From 40-80 sp964503665 (GTDB lineage Bacteria; Bacteroidota; Bacteroidia; Flavobacteriales_D; Crocinitomicaceae), in assembly GCA_964503665.1 (NCBI GenBank), contig CAZDAR010000020.1, positions 1 through 41,450 of the forward strand: a stretch of 41,450 nt of DNA, written 5' to 3'. The position numbers and the translations under genes were made by a program. Shown piece by piece: positions 1 to 9,200 of this stretch. The notes under the pieces were generated by a model. The model ran no database searches. It worked only from the letters and a program-made list of their open reading frames with translations, and was not told the origin of the DNA. Position 1 is the first letter of the stretch, and each line of letters opens with the position of its first letter.

Positions 1-47
1 GTTGTGATTTGCTTTCAAAAGTTCTATTTTTACGGATAAGTTACAAC
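1..47 (+). CRISPR. Terminal repeat of a type II-C CRISPR array (array continues left of the window)
   Basis: The first 47 bases have the form of the long repeats used by Bacteroidota type II-C systems: they begin GTTGTGA and end TTACAAC, which gives near-inverted termini. Bases 1-24 and 26-27 are matched by the anti-repeat of the tracrRNA at 6078-6102, which confirms both identity and strand: crRNAs are plus-strand transcripts with the spacer 5' of the repeat. No second copy follows within 150 bases, so this is the cas2-proximal end of the array. The repeat also contains TTG (2-4), 20 bases, then TATTTTTA (25-32), close to the Bacteroidota promoter consensus TTG-N19-21-TAnnTTTG. Confidence 0.9.
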
Positions 48-155
48 TGCGTAGCTTATACCGTAGAAATGGTGGGGCTTTGCACACTTTTCTTAGAAAT
101 AAAATAACGCTACTTTTCACCCATGAACATAAAGTCTATCTAGTGATTTTTCGTT
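48..155. other. Flank between the last CRISPR repeat and cas2
   Basis: 108 bases without a gene. No repeat copy, even a degenerate one, is visible here, and no strong hairpin followed by a T-run. It is either the leader or the trailer of the array. Because crRNAs are read left to right, it is downstream in the sense of transcription. Confidence 0.5.
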
Positions 156-494
156 TCAAAACAATTCTAATTGCTGCGATGGCGGATTATTGCTTTGTTT
201 CTTAACACCATGAAAAATTTCCATTTTACCAAATTGCTTATCAGTAATAGAAAAAACGCCCACTTTTCCTTTATCAGGTAAAATACTTTTGACTCGTTTG
301 GTGTGTACCTCAGAATTTTCGATACTTTGACAAAAACGAATATAAATGGAAAATTGAAACATGGTAAACCCATTTTCTAAAAGTGTTTTTCGGAAGTTTT
401 GAGCATCTCTACGTTCCTTTTTAGTTTCCGTTGGCAAATCAAATAAAACCATTACCCACATATTTCTATACGCATTAAATCGTGACGTATTCAT
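156..494 (-). CDS. cas2: CRISPR-associated endoribonuclease Cas2 (type II-C)
   Basis: 112 aa. Cas2 forms a dimer that bridges two Cas1 dimers in the spacer-integration complex. The first beta strand, VMVLFDLPT (residues 14-22), carries the conserved Asp (D19) of the ferredoxin-like fold. The length is normal for the family, and the C-terminal LELF-type tail fits Cas2 proteins of type II systems. It starts with ATG two bases after the cas1 stop, so it is the last gene of the minus-strand cas9-cas1-cas2 operon, 108 bases from the CRISPR repeat. No cas4 or csn2 follows, which supports subtype II-C rather than II-A or II-B. Confidence 0.95.
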   Translation of the reverse strand: MNTSRFNAYRNMWVMVLFDLPTETKKERRDAQNFRKTLLENGFTMFQFSIYIRFCQSIENSEVHTKRVKSILPDKGKVGVFSITDKQFGKMEIFHGVKKQSNNPPSQQLELF

Positions 495-496
495 AG

Positions 497-1405
497 TTAT
501 TCAAATATCGGATAGGGAATTTTACGACTTTCTCCTGCAAAGCATTTATACAATCCAGCGGTAGTCATACTCACCACATGAAAGAGTGGACGTTTTAAAT
601 CTAACAATCGCACATCTAGTTGCGGTAATTTCAGCAATGCTATTTTTTGTTCTCGTGTCATTGCCGTTTCCTCTTCGTTATTAAGTTCTACTGACTTTTT
701 TAAGAGCTGTATTACTTCCCAATCTACAAATGGACGGTAAGGTTCCATAATATCGTCTGCCAAACAGAACGCATTGTATTTGTTTTTGTGAAATATGCCG
801 AAGGATGGATGCATACCTGATGAAACGAGGGCACGCGCCATAATGGAACGCAAGATAGCATAGCCATAATTCAATTGAGCATTCGGCGTTTCTTTGACGC
901 GAGATCGAACAAAACCACTGCCGTAAATTTTTCCCCAATAATAACTAGCAGCCTGTGCTTCGCAATTTTTAGAGTCACCACTTAATACTTTGTCTTTGAG
1001 ATACAATAAACGTTCATTGTTTTCTCCCAAACGCATGAGCACACTGGCTTGATTCTCAATTTTTGTTTTAATGGTTTGTTGCCACAATTGTTTTTTGAGC
1101 GGTAAACTGGCTTCTATTTGGGTACGCATACGAGCGGTCTGTTCTGTATTGGATTCAAAGGGCAAATGCATACCACTTGGCATATATTTGCTGTCACACG
1201 AAACCAGTGCCACCTTTTGTTGCATCAGTTTTTCCAACAAGATAGAAGTTAACGTGATTTGCGGATGTTCCAATACGATGAGTCCAATATCTTCAAGTGG
1301 AATCGTAGCAGTGGTTCGTTCGTCATTTTTTAGTTCAACGAGTAGCTGATTGAGTTGTACGCTCAAATGAGCCGGATTGCTAAAGTGTAGTGTTCGTTTA
1401 ATCAT
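497..1405 (-). CDS. cas1: CRISPR-associated integrase Cas1 (type II)
   Basis: 302 aa. Cas1 is the integrase that inserts new spacers at the array end. The metal-binding residues known from type II Cas1 are in place: E149 in NCEAQAASYYWG, H206 in the HPSFGIFHKNKY stretch, and E221 in LADDIMEPYRP. The spacing E149-H206-E221 is almost the same as in Streptococcus Cas1. It lies 67 bases downstream of cas9 and 2 bases upstream of cas2. The ATG is preceded at only five bases by a hairpin plus T5 (1406-1435, read on the minus strand), and no Shine-Dalgarno sequence is visible. Confidence 0.96.
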   Translation of the reverse strand: MIKRTLHFSNPAHLSVQLNQLLVELKNDERTTATIPLEDIGLIVLEHPQITLTSILLEKLMQQKVALVSCDSKYMPSGMHLPFESNTEQTARMRTQIEASLPLKKQLWQQTIKTKIENQASVLMRLGENNERLLYLKDKVLSGDSKNCEAQAASYYWGKIYGSGFVRSRVKETPNAQLNYGYAILRSIMARALVSSGMHPSFGIFHKNKYNAFCLADDIMEPYRPFVDWEVIQLLKKSVELNNEEETAMTREQKIALLKLPQLDVRLLDLKRPLFHVVSMTTAGLYKCFAGESRKIPYPIFE

Positions 1406-1435
1406 AAAAAGTAGATTACAATCGTTGCAATCTAC
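1406..1435 (-). terminator. Hairpin with T5 tract directly before the cas1 start codon
   Basis: On the minus strand GTAGATT pairs with AATCTAC (plus coordinates 1411-1417 and 1429-1435). Inside this stem, after one mismatch, CAA pairs with TTG around a 3-nt loop. Five T follow immediately, and then the cas1 ATG. It has the form of an intrinsic terminator or attenuator inside the cas operon. It could also act by hiding the cas1 start region. Function is inferred from structure only. Confidence 0.55.
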
Positions 1436-1472
1436 CTTAACGAATTGTTTTGCAAAAGGTTACATTTGTTGA

Positions 1473-4400
1473 CTATGCTTTTACGATTGAAATGTTTCCT
1501 AAGCGATCAGCTTTTAGTTTGATTAAGACTTCTTTTTCTTTAGTTAATTCAATCTTATTTAATTGGGTATATTCTACCTTGTTTACAATTGTAGTTGCTA
1601 CATTAGTAGGAATAACTGACAATCTATTTTTTGTGAAACTGACAATTTTAAAAAGATTTTCTAATTGGCTAGAATTCAGTCTGCCGAAATCAATACTATT
1701 CAAATATTCTTGTTCATTTTCAAATGGTACATACACTAAGTCATTTGGAGAAAGATGGAAAAGTAAATCATGCCCTTTCTCGTTAATTTCTGGTACAGAA
1801 TTTAGACCCTGTTTTTGTCTTTCAATAACAATATTTAGCGGAATAGTTTCGTAGCTTCTTTCACCATTTTCGTTTTGATAAATAGCAAAGAAAAGATTAG
1901 TTCCTTTTGCTGTTTCTACAAATTTTGTTTTTTTGTTTCCAGTTTGACCTAAAGCAAATTTACTTCCAGCTTCAAAAACTCTTACTTTGAAAATCGGTTG
2001 ATGTTTCTTTCCGTTATTAAATTGTTCAATATTCTTATTCATATCTTCAATTCCCTCTGGAGAAAACGCTAATTCAGTTTGATAAGAAATTACACCCTTA
2101 TTATCTATTGTTTTAAATTTTTCTTGCGTAAGATAATTTCGCAGTATCTCTTGAATACCAGTATCTGTAATTGTTTCAATTCTTTTTAAATCAAATGAGG
2201 AGTCTAAACTCTTTCGGGTTGCGGTCAGTATTGTTCCCTTTGGTAGTTTTATTCTATCAAGTTGAACTTCACCCGAAACAATGTCTTTATGCATTGGTTT
2301 ACGAATGGCCCAACTATCTCCTTTAGTTTGAAGTACTAATCCTTTTTTTGGTTTTCCTTCTTTATCTAGTCGCAATTCTCCATTTTCATCTTTATAACTT
2401 TCATATCTATTTGTAGTTTTATTTATTACACGAAGGTTTTGTTTAAAACTAACAACAATTTTTTCTAATTCATTTCGCGCATCTTGCGTAAAAGTCTCCC
2501 AAGGTTTTATAAATTCTTTAAACGCATCCTTTTGTCGGTTTTCTTTTGCGTTAAAATAAGTCTCTTTTCGTCTTAAATTATTCTGTAAATCAAGTCTACT
2601 TTTTTCTGATTTTGCAGACTGATTATTTAATAAATTAATATGCTCTCTTGTTGTGCAAGCCACAACTAAGGCATCCATTGCATGGTGACGATGATCAATT
2701 CGTTTCTTTTGAAATCCTTTCGAATACTCTAAAGGTACAGTCGGTAGATACTTTTGATGCTTTTCGTTCCAAGCTGTAAAGTCATTGCTATTAGTTAATT
2801 GATTCATACGTTCAAATCGAGGAAGTATCAAATCATTCCAAACGTCATTTAATCCCCAATCTTGTTTTAGCGTTGTGGTAATTTTACCATTACCAGGTAG
2901 TAAGTTTTTTGAATTTATTCCTTCATCACTGTCGTCAGAACGAACAATATTAGAAAGTAAATTAGATATGAATTTACTGATGTATCTAGTGTCATTCATT
3001 TGTCGCTCAATCATTTTTTCTGGAATCTCATCCATTAAGAGTTTATTTCGTTTTGTACGATTGTTTTTATAATGTTCTTTGATGAATTCTTGATAAGCAT
3101 CTTCTGACAATACTTTTACTGTTTCTCCAAATCCTGTCTCAACGATTGTTCCTTGGTGGTTTTTGATGAATTCAAATCCTAGTTGTCTATCTTTCAGCTT
3201 ATTTACTGCAGACTCACAAATCACTTTATTAGTAAAACTATCGTCGAAATAGCGTGATTGTGGTATCACGTGTTCAATTTCGTAAGCTGTCGTAAATAAT
3301 TTACTCAAGGGAATAGTTTGACCTGTGTATGGAGATTTATACTTTTGTTCCAACCATAATTTATAACGTTGAAATTCAGACTTAGTTGGTTGAGCTAATT
3401 TACTGATTTTTGAAATATCATCCGGAATTTCTATACCTGAGTTTAATATGCCATCTTCGAATATTTTCAACGCTTCTTGCTGCATGGGTGAGTAAGGACG
3501 TACATTTTCAACCTCAGGATCATTAAGTAATTCGGCCAAAAATGTTTTGATACGGAGATTGGTGTTTTCATTTTCGGTTACTCGATTAGTGATTTTCTTT
3601 CGTTCGTCGGCAGTGTTTTTCATTTCTCTACCTAGTTCAACGTGAATTTCACTAAAGAAATCCTTTTCTCCATTTCCATACTTTGACCAAATATCTTTAA
3701 CAACACGAAGAGTCTCGGTGATTATTTGCTCAACAATTGGATTGCGTAGAGAGTGTTGTTTGAACTCGGTAATGTATTTTTCTAAATCAGTAACGGTATT
3801 CCACTTACCCACAATAGCAGCTTCTGAATGTCTGTCATATATTATATATTGCGCAAGCCACAACTGCAAACCTTGAAAATCTTCTTTTTTCTGTAAATGA
3901 ATAGCCTTTTCTCGAACGCGATTTTTTATATTTTCATCATATTCCCCTGTTATAATTTTATCTATCCTTTTTTGTGTGTCCAAATCTATGTCTCCCCAAT
4001 TCCAATATTTTCCAATTCTTAATAAAGGCAAGAGTTTTTTAATAGCTTTTTCAGAAAATGAACCATATTCACTTTTAAAAGGAGGAAACCTTTTGAAGTT
4101 CTCAACAAATGACTCTTCATCTATGTTGTGTTTATTTGCGAAAGACTTTAGAGCTTTTTCATATTCGATCTTATCAGTTACAGAATATATTAAGTGCCAT
4201 AACTTATTTTCTATTTCTTTGGTAAGAAAATTTGCAGGTAATTTTTCAACTTTATTTAATCTTTTTTGTATTATAGTGCCCGTTTCATTACATGGGTATC
4301 CCTTATCCTCAACATAATTCCAGCGAAGTTTTCCTACTTCATTAGTTAAGGCTTTACCCTTTAACTCACTCTTCTTAAACAAAAACTTAATCAAAGTATC

Positions 4401-5861
4401 TTGTTTAATTTCTTTTCGAGTATTCAAAAAATCAAATAAATTCTCAATTGATTCGATTGAGTTTATAAAATCAATTGTTACGTCTTTGTCATCTTCCTTA
4501 GTGTATATTTTAAGATTATATATCCACTGCCATAAACGAAATTCCTGATAAAGAGGATTTGATTTTGGAATTGCTTTTAGATATTCTCTCTTTTCTAAAT
4601 CGTTACCTTTTTCATCTTTAATTTTAAATTTACGGTATTCTAATGAACAATTTCCAATAGACGATTTTTGGCTTCTCAATGGGCGTTGATAAAAGATAAT
4701 ATCATTTACAAATAAGTGAATGAAATCTTTACTACTTAATTGTTGTTGATGTGTTTCATTAAAATTGTATAATTCTCTAATACAATCATTTAATAAATCT
4801 TTTGTGAATAATTCTGGATTAAGTTCTATTTGATTTTTCAGAATAGCAATTAACTCTTGCTTGTAGAATTTACGTTCAATAGTTCTAACTAATTTACCTT
4901 TTATTTTTTGATTCGGATTCTCTAAAAGCGCATCATAAATATAAGCTCCAACTGTTTTATTTGATTTATCAATCTCTTTTTCAGCTTTCTTTTTAATTAG
5001 TGTCCAGTCATCTTTTTTTGGAGCTCTAAAGCTTCTTTTTTCTTCACCTTCTTTATCTGTTTTAACAGTATCATCATCATTCAAGTCAGTTGTTACAATA
5101 AAGTCTCGAACTTTGTCTTTCCAGTCAAATAAAGGAGTCTTGCTTGAACGTCGATAGATCCAATCATTTTCTAAATATAAAGAATACCAAATTTCACCTT
5201 TCTTATTTGGTTTTTCGTCAGCCACAACATCAATGACTTTTAAAGTGTGAAATTCAATTAATTTATTTGAATTCTCTTCTTCTTCTTCTCCTCTTAATTG
5301 ATAATAACCTCTTTTTTGATTAAAGTTTAAAATAATCCAGGCTAATTCTTCTTTCTCTATTTTTTGAGACAATGCTTTTTTTCGCAAGTAATAGATGGTC
5401 CAGTCATAAGGAACTAACTTGCCATCTTTAACAAGTGCTGGTTGGTTAATTTTAAAATCTTCTAACATTTCATTGAAAGAATTTTTAAAAATAAATTCTT
5501 TCTTATTATACGCAATCTTAGGTTCTATCCCGTCTTTAAATTGACCTAATCTCTTTGTAAAATCAATATTATTCGCATAATGCTCTGGTAAAAATTGTAA
5601 TATATTTAAAACCCTATGTAAACGCTCTCTTCGTAGTAGATGACGTTCACGAAGTCTTCTAACTCCTCTGAAATTTGTTCTCTCTGCTGTGCTTGTTGTA
5701 ATAGCGCCTCCTTCAGCAAATTTACCCATCTCACCTTGATCCATTGGAATAATTCTACTTCCCATTCCAACTATTTTCCCTTTGCTATTTTTGAAATCTT
5801 GTTGAACCAACGCCCAACCTATAGAATTCGTCCCTAAATCTAGTCCTAATATATATTTCAT
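1473..5861 (-). CDS. cas9: CRISPR-associated endonuclease Cas9, long Bacteroidota type II-C form
   Basis: 1462 aa RNA-guided DNA nuclease. RuvC-I starts the protein with D8 in ILGLDLGTNSIGWAL. An Arg-rich bridge helix lies at about 61-83. RuvC-II has E742 in HVELGREMKN. The HNH domain has E863-H864 in YEIEHVIPQ, then N878 and N887 at the same spacing as H840, N854 and N863 of SpCas9. RuvC-III has H1059-H1060 and D1063 in DHRHHAMDALVVA. All catalytic residues are therefore intact and the enzyme is probably active. Residues between about 100 and 730 form the REC lobe; the last 350 or so hold the wedge and PAM-interacting parts. At 1462 aa it is longer than Neisseria-type II-C Cas9 (about 1080 aa), as is usual in Bacteroidota. 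It is the first gene of the cas operon, with a promoter at about 5966 and a tracrRNA gene upstream on the other strand. Confidence 0.98.
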   Translation of the reverse strand: MKYILGLDLGTNSIGWALVQQDFKNSKGKIVGMGSRIIPMDQGEMGKFAEGGAITTSTAERTNFRGVRRLRERHLLRRERLHRVLNILQFLPEHYANNIDFTKRLGQFKDGIEPKIAYNKKEFIFKNSFNEMLEDFKINQPALVKDGKLVPYDWTIYYLRKKALSQKIEKEELAWIILNFNQKRGYYQLRGEEEEENSNKLIEFHTLKVIDVVADEKPNKKGEIWYSLYLENDWIYRRSSKTPLFDWKDKVRDFIVTTDLNDDDTVKTDKEGEEKRSFRAPKKDDWTLIKKKAEKEIDKSNKTVGAYIYDALLENPNQKIKGKLVRTIERKFYKQELIAILKNQIELNPELFTKDLLNDCIRELYNFNETHQQQLSSKDFIHLFVNDIIFYQRPLRSQKSSIGNCSLEYRKFKIKDEKGNDLEKREYLKAIPKSNPLYQEFRLWQWIYNLKIYTKEDDKDVTIDFINSIESIENLFDFLNTRKEIKQDTLIKFLFKKSELKGKALTNEVGKLRWNYVEDKGYPCNETGTIIQKRLNKVEKLPANFLTKEIENKLWHLIYSVTDKIEYEKALKSFANKHNIDEESFVENFKRFPPFKSEYGSFSEKAIKKLLPLLRIGKYWNWGDIDLDTQKRIDKIITGEYDENIKNRVREKAIHLQKKEDFQGLQLWLAQYIIYDRHSEAAIVGKWNTVTDLEKYITEFKQHSLRNPIVEQIITETLRVVKDIWSKYGNGEKDFFSEIHVELGREMKNTADERKKITNRVTENENTNLRIKTFLAELLNDPEVENVRPYSPMQQEALKIFEDGILNSGIEIPDDISKISKLAQPTKSEFQRYKLWLEQKYKSPYTGQTIPLSKLFTTAYEIEHVIPQSRYFDDSFTNKVICESAVNKLKDRQLGFEFIKNHQGTIVETGFGETVKVLSEDAYQEFIKEHYKNNRTKRNKLLMDEIPEKMIERQMNDTRYISKFISNLLSNIVRSDDSDEGINSKNLLPGNGKITTTLKQDWGLNDVWNDLILPRFERMNQLTNSNDFTAWNEKHQKYLPTVPLEYSKGFQKKRIDHRHHAMDALVVACTTREHINLLNNQSAKSEKSRLDLQNNLRRKETYFNAKENRQKDAFKEFIKPWETFTQDARNELEKIVVSFKQNLRVINKTTNRYESYKDENGELRLDKEGKPKKGLVLQTKGDSWAIRKPMHKDIVSGEVQLDRIKLPKGTILTATRKSLDSSFDLKRIETITDTGIQEILRNYLTQEKFKTIDNKGVISYQTELAFSPEGIEDMNKNIEQFNNGKKHQPIFKVRVFEAGSKFALGQTGNKKTKFVETAKGTNLFFAIYQNENGERSYETIPLNIVIERQKQGLNSVPEINEKGHDLLFHLSPNDLVYVPFENEQEYLNSIDFGRLNSSQLENLFKIVSFTKNRLSVIPTNVATTIVNKVEYTQLNKIELTKEKEVLIKLKADRLGNISIVKA

Positions 5862-5965
5862 AATAAATGATTATTTCTAATTTACGCTGTACAATCTTAC
5901 TTATTTATTTCTTAAAAAGCAATTAACAAATTAACTATTTTTTTACTTAAAATAGGCTAAACCTA

Positions 5966-5973
5966 CAAAGATA
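5966..5973 (-). promoter_or_regulatory. Probable cas9 operon promoter, -7 box TATCTTTG
   Basis: Read on the minus strand this is an exact match to TAnnTTTG. It predicts a transcript starting near 5960 with a leader of about 100 bases before cas9. The -33 TTG is poor at this spacing. Instead the -33 area is covered by the inverted repeat at 5983-6003. Confidence 0.55.
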
Positions 5974-5982
5974 AACATCGAT

Positions 5983-6003
5983 GAACGTAATCTATTTACG
6001 TTC
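5983..6003. promoter_or_regulatory. Perfect inverted repeat GAACGTAA-N5-TTACGTTC at the cas promoter (candidate operator)
   Basis: Two 8-base arms with a 5-base centre (TCTAT) form a perfect dyad centred at 5993, about 33 bases upstream of the predicted cas9 transcription start. Position and symmetry suit a dimeric repressor or activator. It also lies between the cas9 promoter and the divergent tracrRNA promoter. The binding protein is unknown. Confidence 0.5.
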
Positions 6004-6067
6004 TTTGTTTAATAGGATGGATTAAAAAATAAATTACTTTTTTATGTTATATTCAGAAATAATAACG

Positions 6068-6075
6068 TAGTTTTG
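6068..6075 (+). promoter_or_regulatory. Probable tracrRNA promoter, -7 box TAGTTTTG
   Basis: Exact TAnnTTTG match on the plus strand, ending just before the anti-repeat. It predicts a start at about 6080-6082, so the transcript would begin almost at the first base able to pair with the CRISPR repeat. No clear TTG is found 19-21 bases upstream; TTTATG is the nearest. Confidence 0.55.
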
Positions 6076-6077
6076 TA

Positions 6078-6161
6078 ATAGAACTTAAAAAGCAAATCAC
6101 AATAAGGATTATTCCGTTGTGAGAACATTTAGCGCCTCGACTACCTTCGGGGCATTTTTTT
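6078..6161 (+). ncRNA. tracrRNA of the type II-C CRISPR-Cas9 system
   Basis: Bases 6078-6086 and 6089-6102 are complementary to the first 27 bases of the CRISPR repeat: 9 pairs, a small internal loop, then 14 pairs. The next stretch, AAGGATTATTCCG (6104-6116), is the nexus region known from tracrRNAs, with AAGG and the following CCG-type pairing. A terminator hairpin follows: GCCTCGA (6134-6140) pairs with TCGGGGC (6147-6153), and a run of seven T (6155-6161) ends it. The RNA guides crRNA maturation and loading into Cas9. Start is estimated from the promoter box at 6068. Confidence 0.9.
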
Positions 6162-6168
6162 ATTCATT

Positions 6169-6190
6169 GGGGCGAATTGCAATTCTCCCC
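6169..6190. repeat. 22-bp near-perfect palindrome after the tracrRNA
   Basis: GGGG-C-GAATTGCAATTC-T-CCCC reads the same on both strands except for one position pair. It lies between the tracrRNA terminator and the terminator of the adhesin gene. It may be a protein-binding dyad or part of the terminator cluster; I see no direct clue to function. Confidence 0.4.
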
Positions 6191-6201
6191 AGCGAACAAA
6201 A

Positions 6202-6223
6202 AAAGCTCCTTTTCAGGAGCTTT
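6202..6223 (-). terminator. Intrinsic terminator of the 6250-9792 gene
   Basis: Arms AAAGCTCCT and AGGAGCTTT with a 4-base loop. On the minus strand a T-rich tract follows. It is 27 bases after the stop codon of the large secreted protein. Confidence 0.8.
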
Positions 6224-6249
6224 CAATAAATCATCGAATTTCTAAAACC

Positions 6250-9200
6250 TTAATCATTCACAACGGTAATAAACCCCGTTTTAGTGATGTCGTAGTCGCC
6301 GACTAGTTCATAGAAATAGACACCAGGCGTTAACTCTATACCTGCGTTTGTTCTTCCTGTAAAACAATGAGAGCAATTTAAATCAGGTTGTGTAATATCG
6401 TTTTTAACTTCAAAGACTACATTTCCCCATCGGTTAAAGATACGTAAGGTATAATTGATACACGTATTGAAATTCGGCATTATACGCTCTAAATCAAGTA
6501 GATTATTTCCCACCAAGCTTTTTACACTGATGACATTTGGAAACTCAATATCTGCTTTACCTTCTACCACAGCAATAGTATTAACCACTTCTGAATAGCA
6601 TCCACGAGAATCGGTCACTTTTAAACGTGTATCAAATGGAAGGGCGCTTTCGAAATACTGAGAAAAACTTTTAGTTGTTTCGTCGATGACATTATCGTTG
6701 TAAAGATCCCATTCATACGTCATATCAAGATGGTCAGCATGAGAAGCAATAGCGTTAAAATCAATTATCTGAAAACACTCCGTCATATAGTCAATCGAAA
6801 TCATAGGATTAGGGTAAACATGAAATGTTGCATCTTTTTCAGCCGTACATCCATTTGAGGCAGTGACAACTAAATTTGCTGTATATGTACCCGTTTGATC
6901 AAATAGCTCAGTTGGGTTTGTTTCAGTACTAGAAAGTGTTGAAGAAGACGATTGATTGGTATAGGTCCATTGATAATTTGTAATCGTTTCAGGTGCATCA
7001 ATTAAAGCCTGACTTGTAAAGTGATTTTCCGCTGTTAAACAAACATCTTCCACAGTAATACTTAATGTCGGAGGTGCATTATAATCAATAGTTACAGAAG
7101 CTGTTGTTGTACAGTTATTTGCATCCGTTATAGTTACTTGATGTGCCCCTGGTGACAACTGAGTTGCTGTCAATGTGCTCTCCTGATTATCCCAAGCAAT
7201 CGTGTAATTGGTTGTTCCTCCAGTGATTGTCACCGTTGCTTTTCCTGTATTCGTTGTTACACACTCTATGATATTGTTAGCCACAGCAGTTGCTACTAGC
7301 TCATCTGGTTGTGTAATGGTTAAAGTCGTGTCGTTTGTACAATTTACTGAATCGGTGACTGTTACAGTATAACTTCCTATTGGTAAATTAGTAATATCAG
7401 ATACCGATTGTCCTGTATTCCAAGCATACGAATAAGGTGTAAAACCTCCTGTTGCATCGATGGAAATTTTCCCAGTGGAATTATCATGACAATCTACATT
7501 TTCAAATGTGGTTACATCTAATTTTATATCGCTCACATTCACCGTTACAGAATCAGTAATGGTACATATTTGATAGAAACTAATGTCATCAATGGCAAAG
7601 TCATTTCCTGGTTGCGCACCGCTCATTTCGGAGATGCAAACATCAACAGAAGTGGCATTTCCAGAATTCCAAATCACATAAAATTGACTCCAATCACACA
7701 CACCAATCTGCGTATTTTGTGTTTGCCCAATTTGAACACCATTAATAAAGAATCCAAGTGACGATGTGTTTCCTGCAGAATTGAGATTGGTTAACCATGT
7801 AGAAAAAGCATAATCCGTATTTGGAGATACTGAAATGGTCTGACACCAAACAGAGCTTGCGGCATTCACCCCATTGGTATTGTTCGCACCATCTGCAATC
7901 AACATGTTTCCAGCACCACTTGTATGGTCACCACAATTCGACCACCAACTATTAGAAACATACGTGCTTACTGTATAATTTCCTGGACCACCTAATGGGG
8001 TTGGTGAACTACTTAAATAACCAGACGTAAAGGCAGTATTTCCTGATTCAAAATCTCCATTTACAATTAAGTTATTAGATAATTGAACTTGAGAACTTAC
8101 AACATAACTTGTCGTTGTTGTTGGTGTTGCAATAGGATTAGAAACAGTCGGATCACTCAATGTTGCTGCAGGTGTCCACGAATAATTCAAAGCTTGACCT
8201 GCTTGAAGTTGTGCCGAGGTTCCTTTGCAGATAAACTGATCAGTTCCTGCATTAAAAGTAGTTTGTGGCCCAATAAGGTGAGTTGTAATTATACTATCAC
8301 AACCTGTTACTACACTAGGAATTGTGCTCGTATAGTCACCTTCAGTATTTACAATTTGTCCATCAGGCAATTCAAACGTACTATTTTCGCATAAAGTAAC
8401 GTTCTGTTGAGTCGTTACGGGACCATATATTGTTACTTCTTGATTGAGTGTATCTTTCACACAATCCACGTAACGAATCAGTTGGACATTATACGTGCCT
8501 GCACTTGTGAAAACATGAGTGGGATCCAATAAAACACTAGTGTTAGATGAGCTTAAAGCGTCATCAAAATTCCATTTAACGGAATCAACAAAATTAGCTC
8601 CTGAAAGCGTAAATTGTGTTTGATCTCCTGCACAATGACTGACGTACGAAATAGCAGATGTGTTAAAATAAGATTGGATAAATGGTGGCAATCCCAACAC
8701 ACAATTCTTACCACTCAAATCGACTGCATTATTTTGTAAGTTACAGCCAGCTCCAACTACATTTGGATTATTTATCACTCCTAGAAACTTAGTAGAGACT
8801 TGTGCAATATAAACTTTTCCATCGGGTCCAATTTGCAATGCACCTCCTCGATAACTAGGTCGTGTTGCCCCTCCTCCGCCTAAATCACCTAGGTAAATTT
8901 TAGAAGCTGGAATATTAGGCGCTGTCATATCCCACTGAACCAATGCCCAATTTGTTATACTTGCGCCATAGAGAACTTTACTATTCGGAGAAAAACTAAC
9001 ACCATAATTACCACCTGCTATTCCTGAGTAAGAGAGTGTTCCTAAGTCAATAGTGTTAGAGACAGCGCCAGTTAAATTATTAAAATCCGTAATTTCAATA
9101 CCACTACTAGAAGAAGCTGATGCTAGTTTTGTTCCATCTGGAGAAGCGACTAAATACCCCCAGTTTTCACCATTCGTAATTCCTACATTTGATTCGACAG

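Noticed and set aside
8..32. Alternative -33 element TTTG (8-11) for the repeat promoter
   Set aside because: The gap to TATTTTTA is only 13 bases, too short; TTG at 2-4 with a gap of 20 fits better.
48..130. A possible degenerate second CRISPR repeat to the right of the first
   Set aside because: No stretch resembling GTTGTGATTTGC or its end TTACAAC recurs at spacer distance.
1450..1854. Plus-strand open frame of 134 codons
   Set aside because: It lies wholly opposite the 3' part of cas9, which has an intact frame and known motifs.
8083..8394. Plus-strand open frame of 103 codons inside the adhesin gene
   Set aside because: Cys- and Arg-rich composition is what the reverse of Thr/Ser-rich repeat coding gives; the minus-strand gene is clear.
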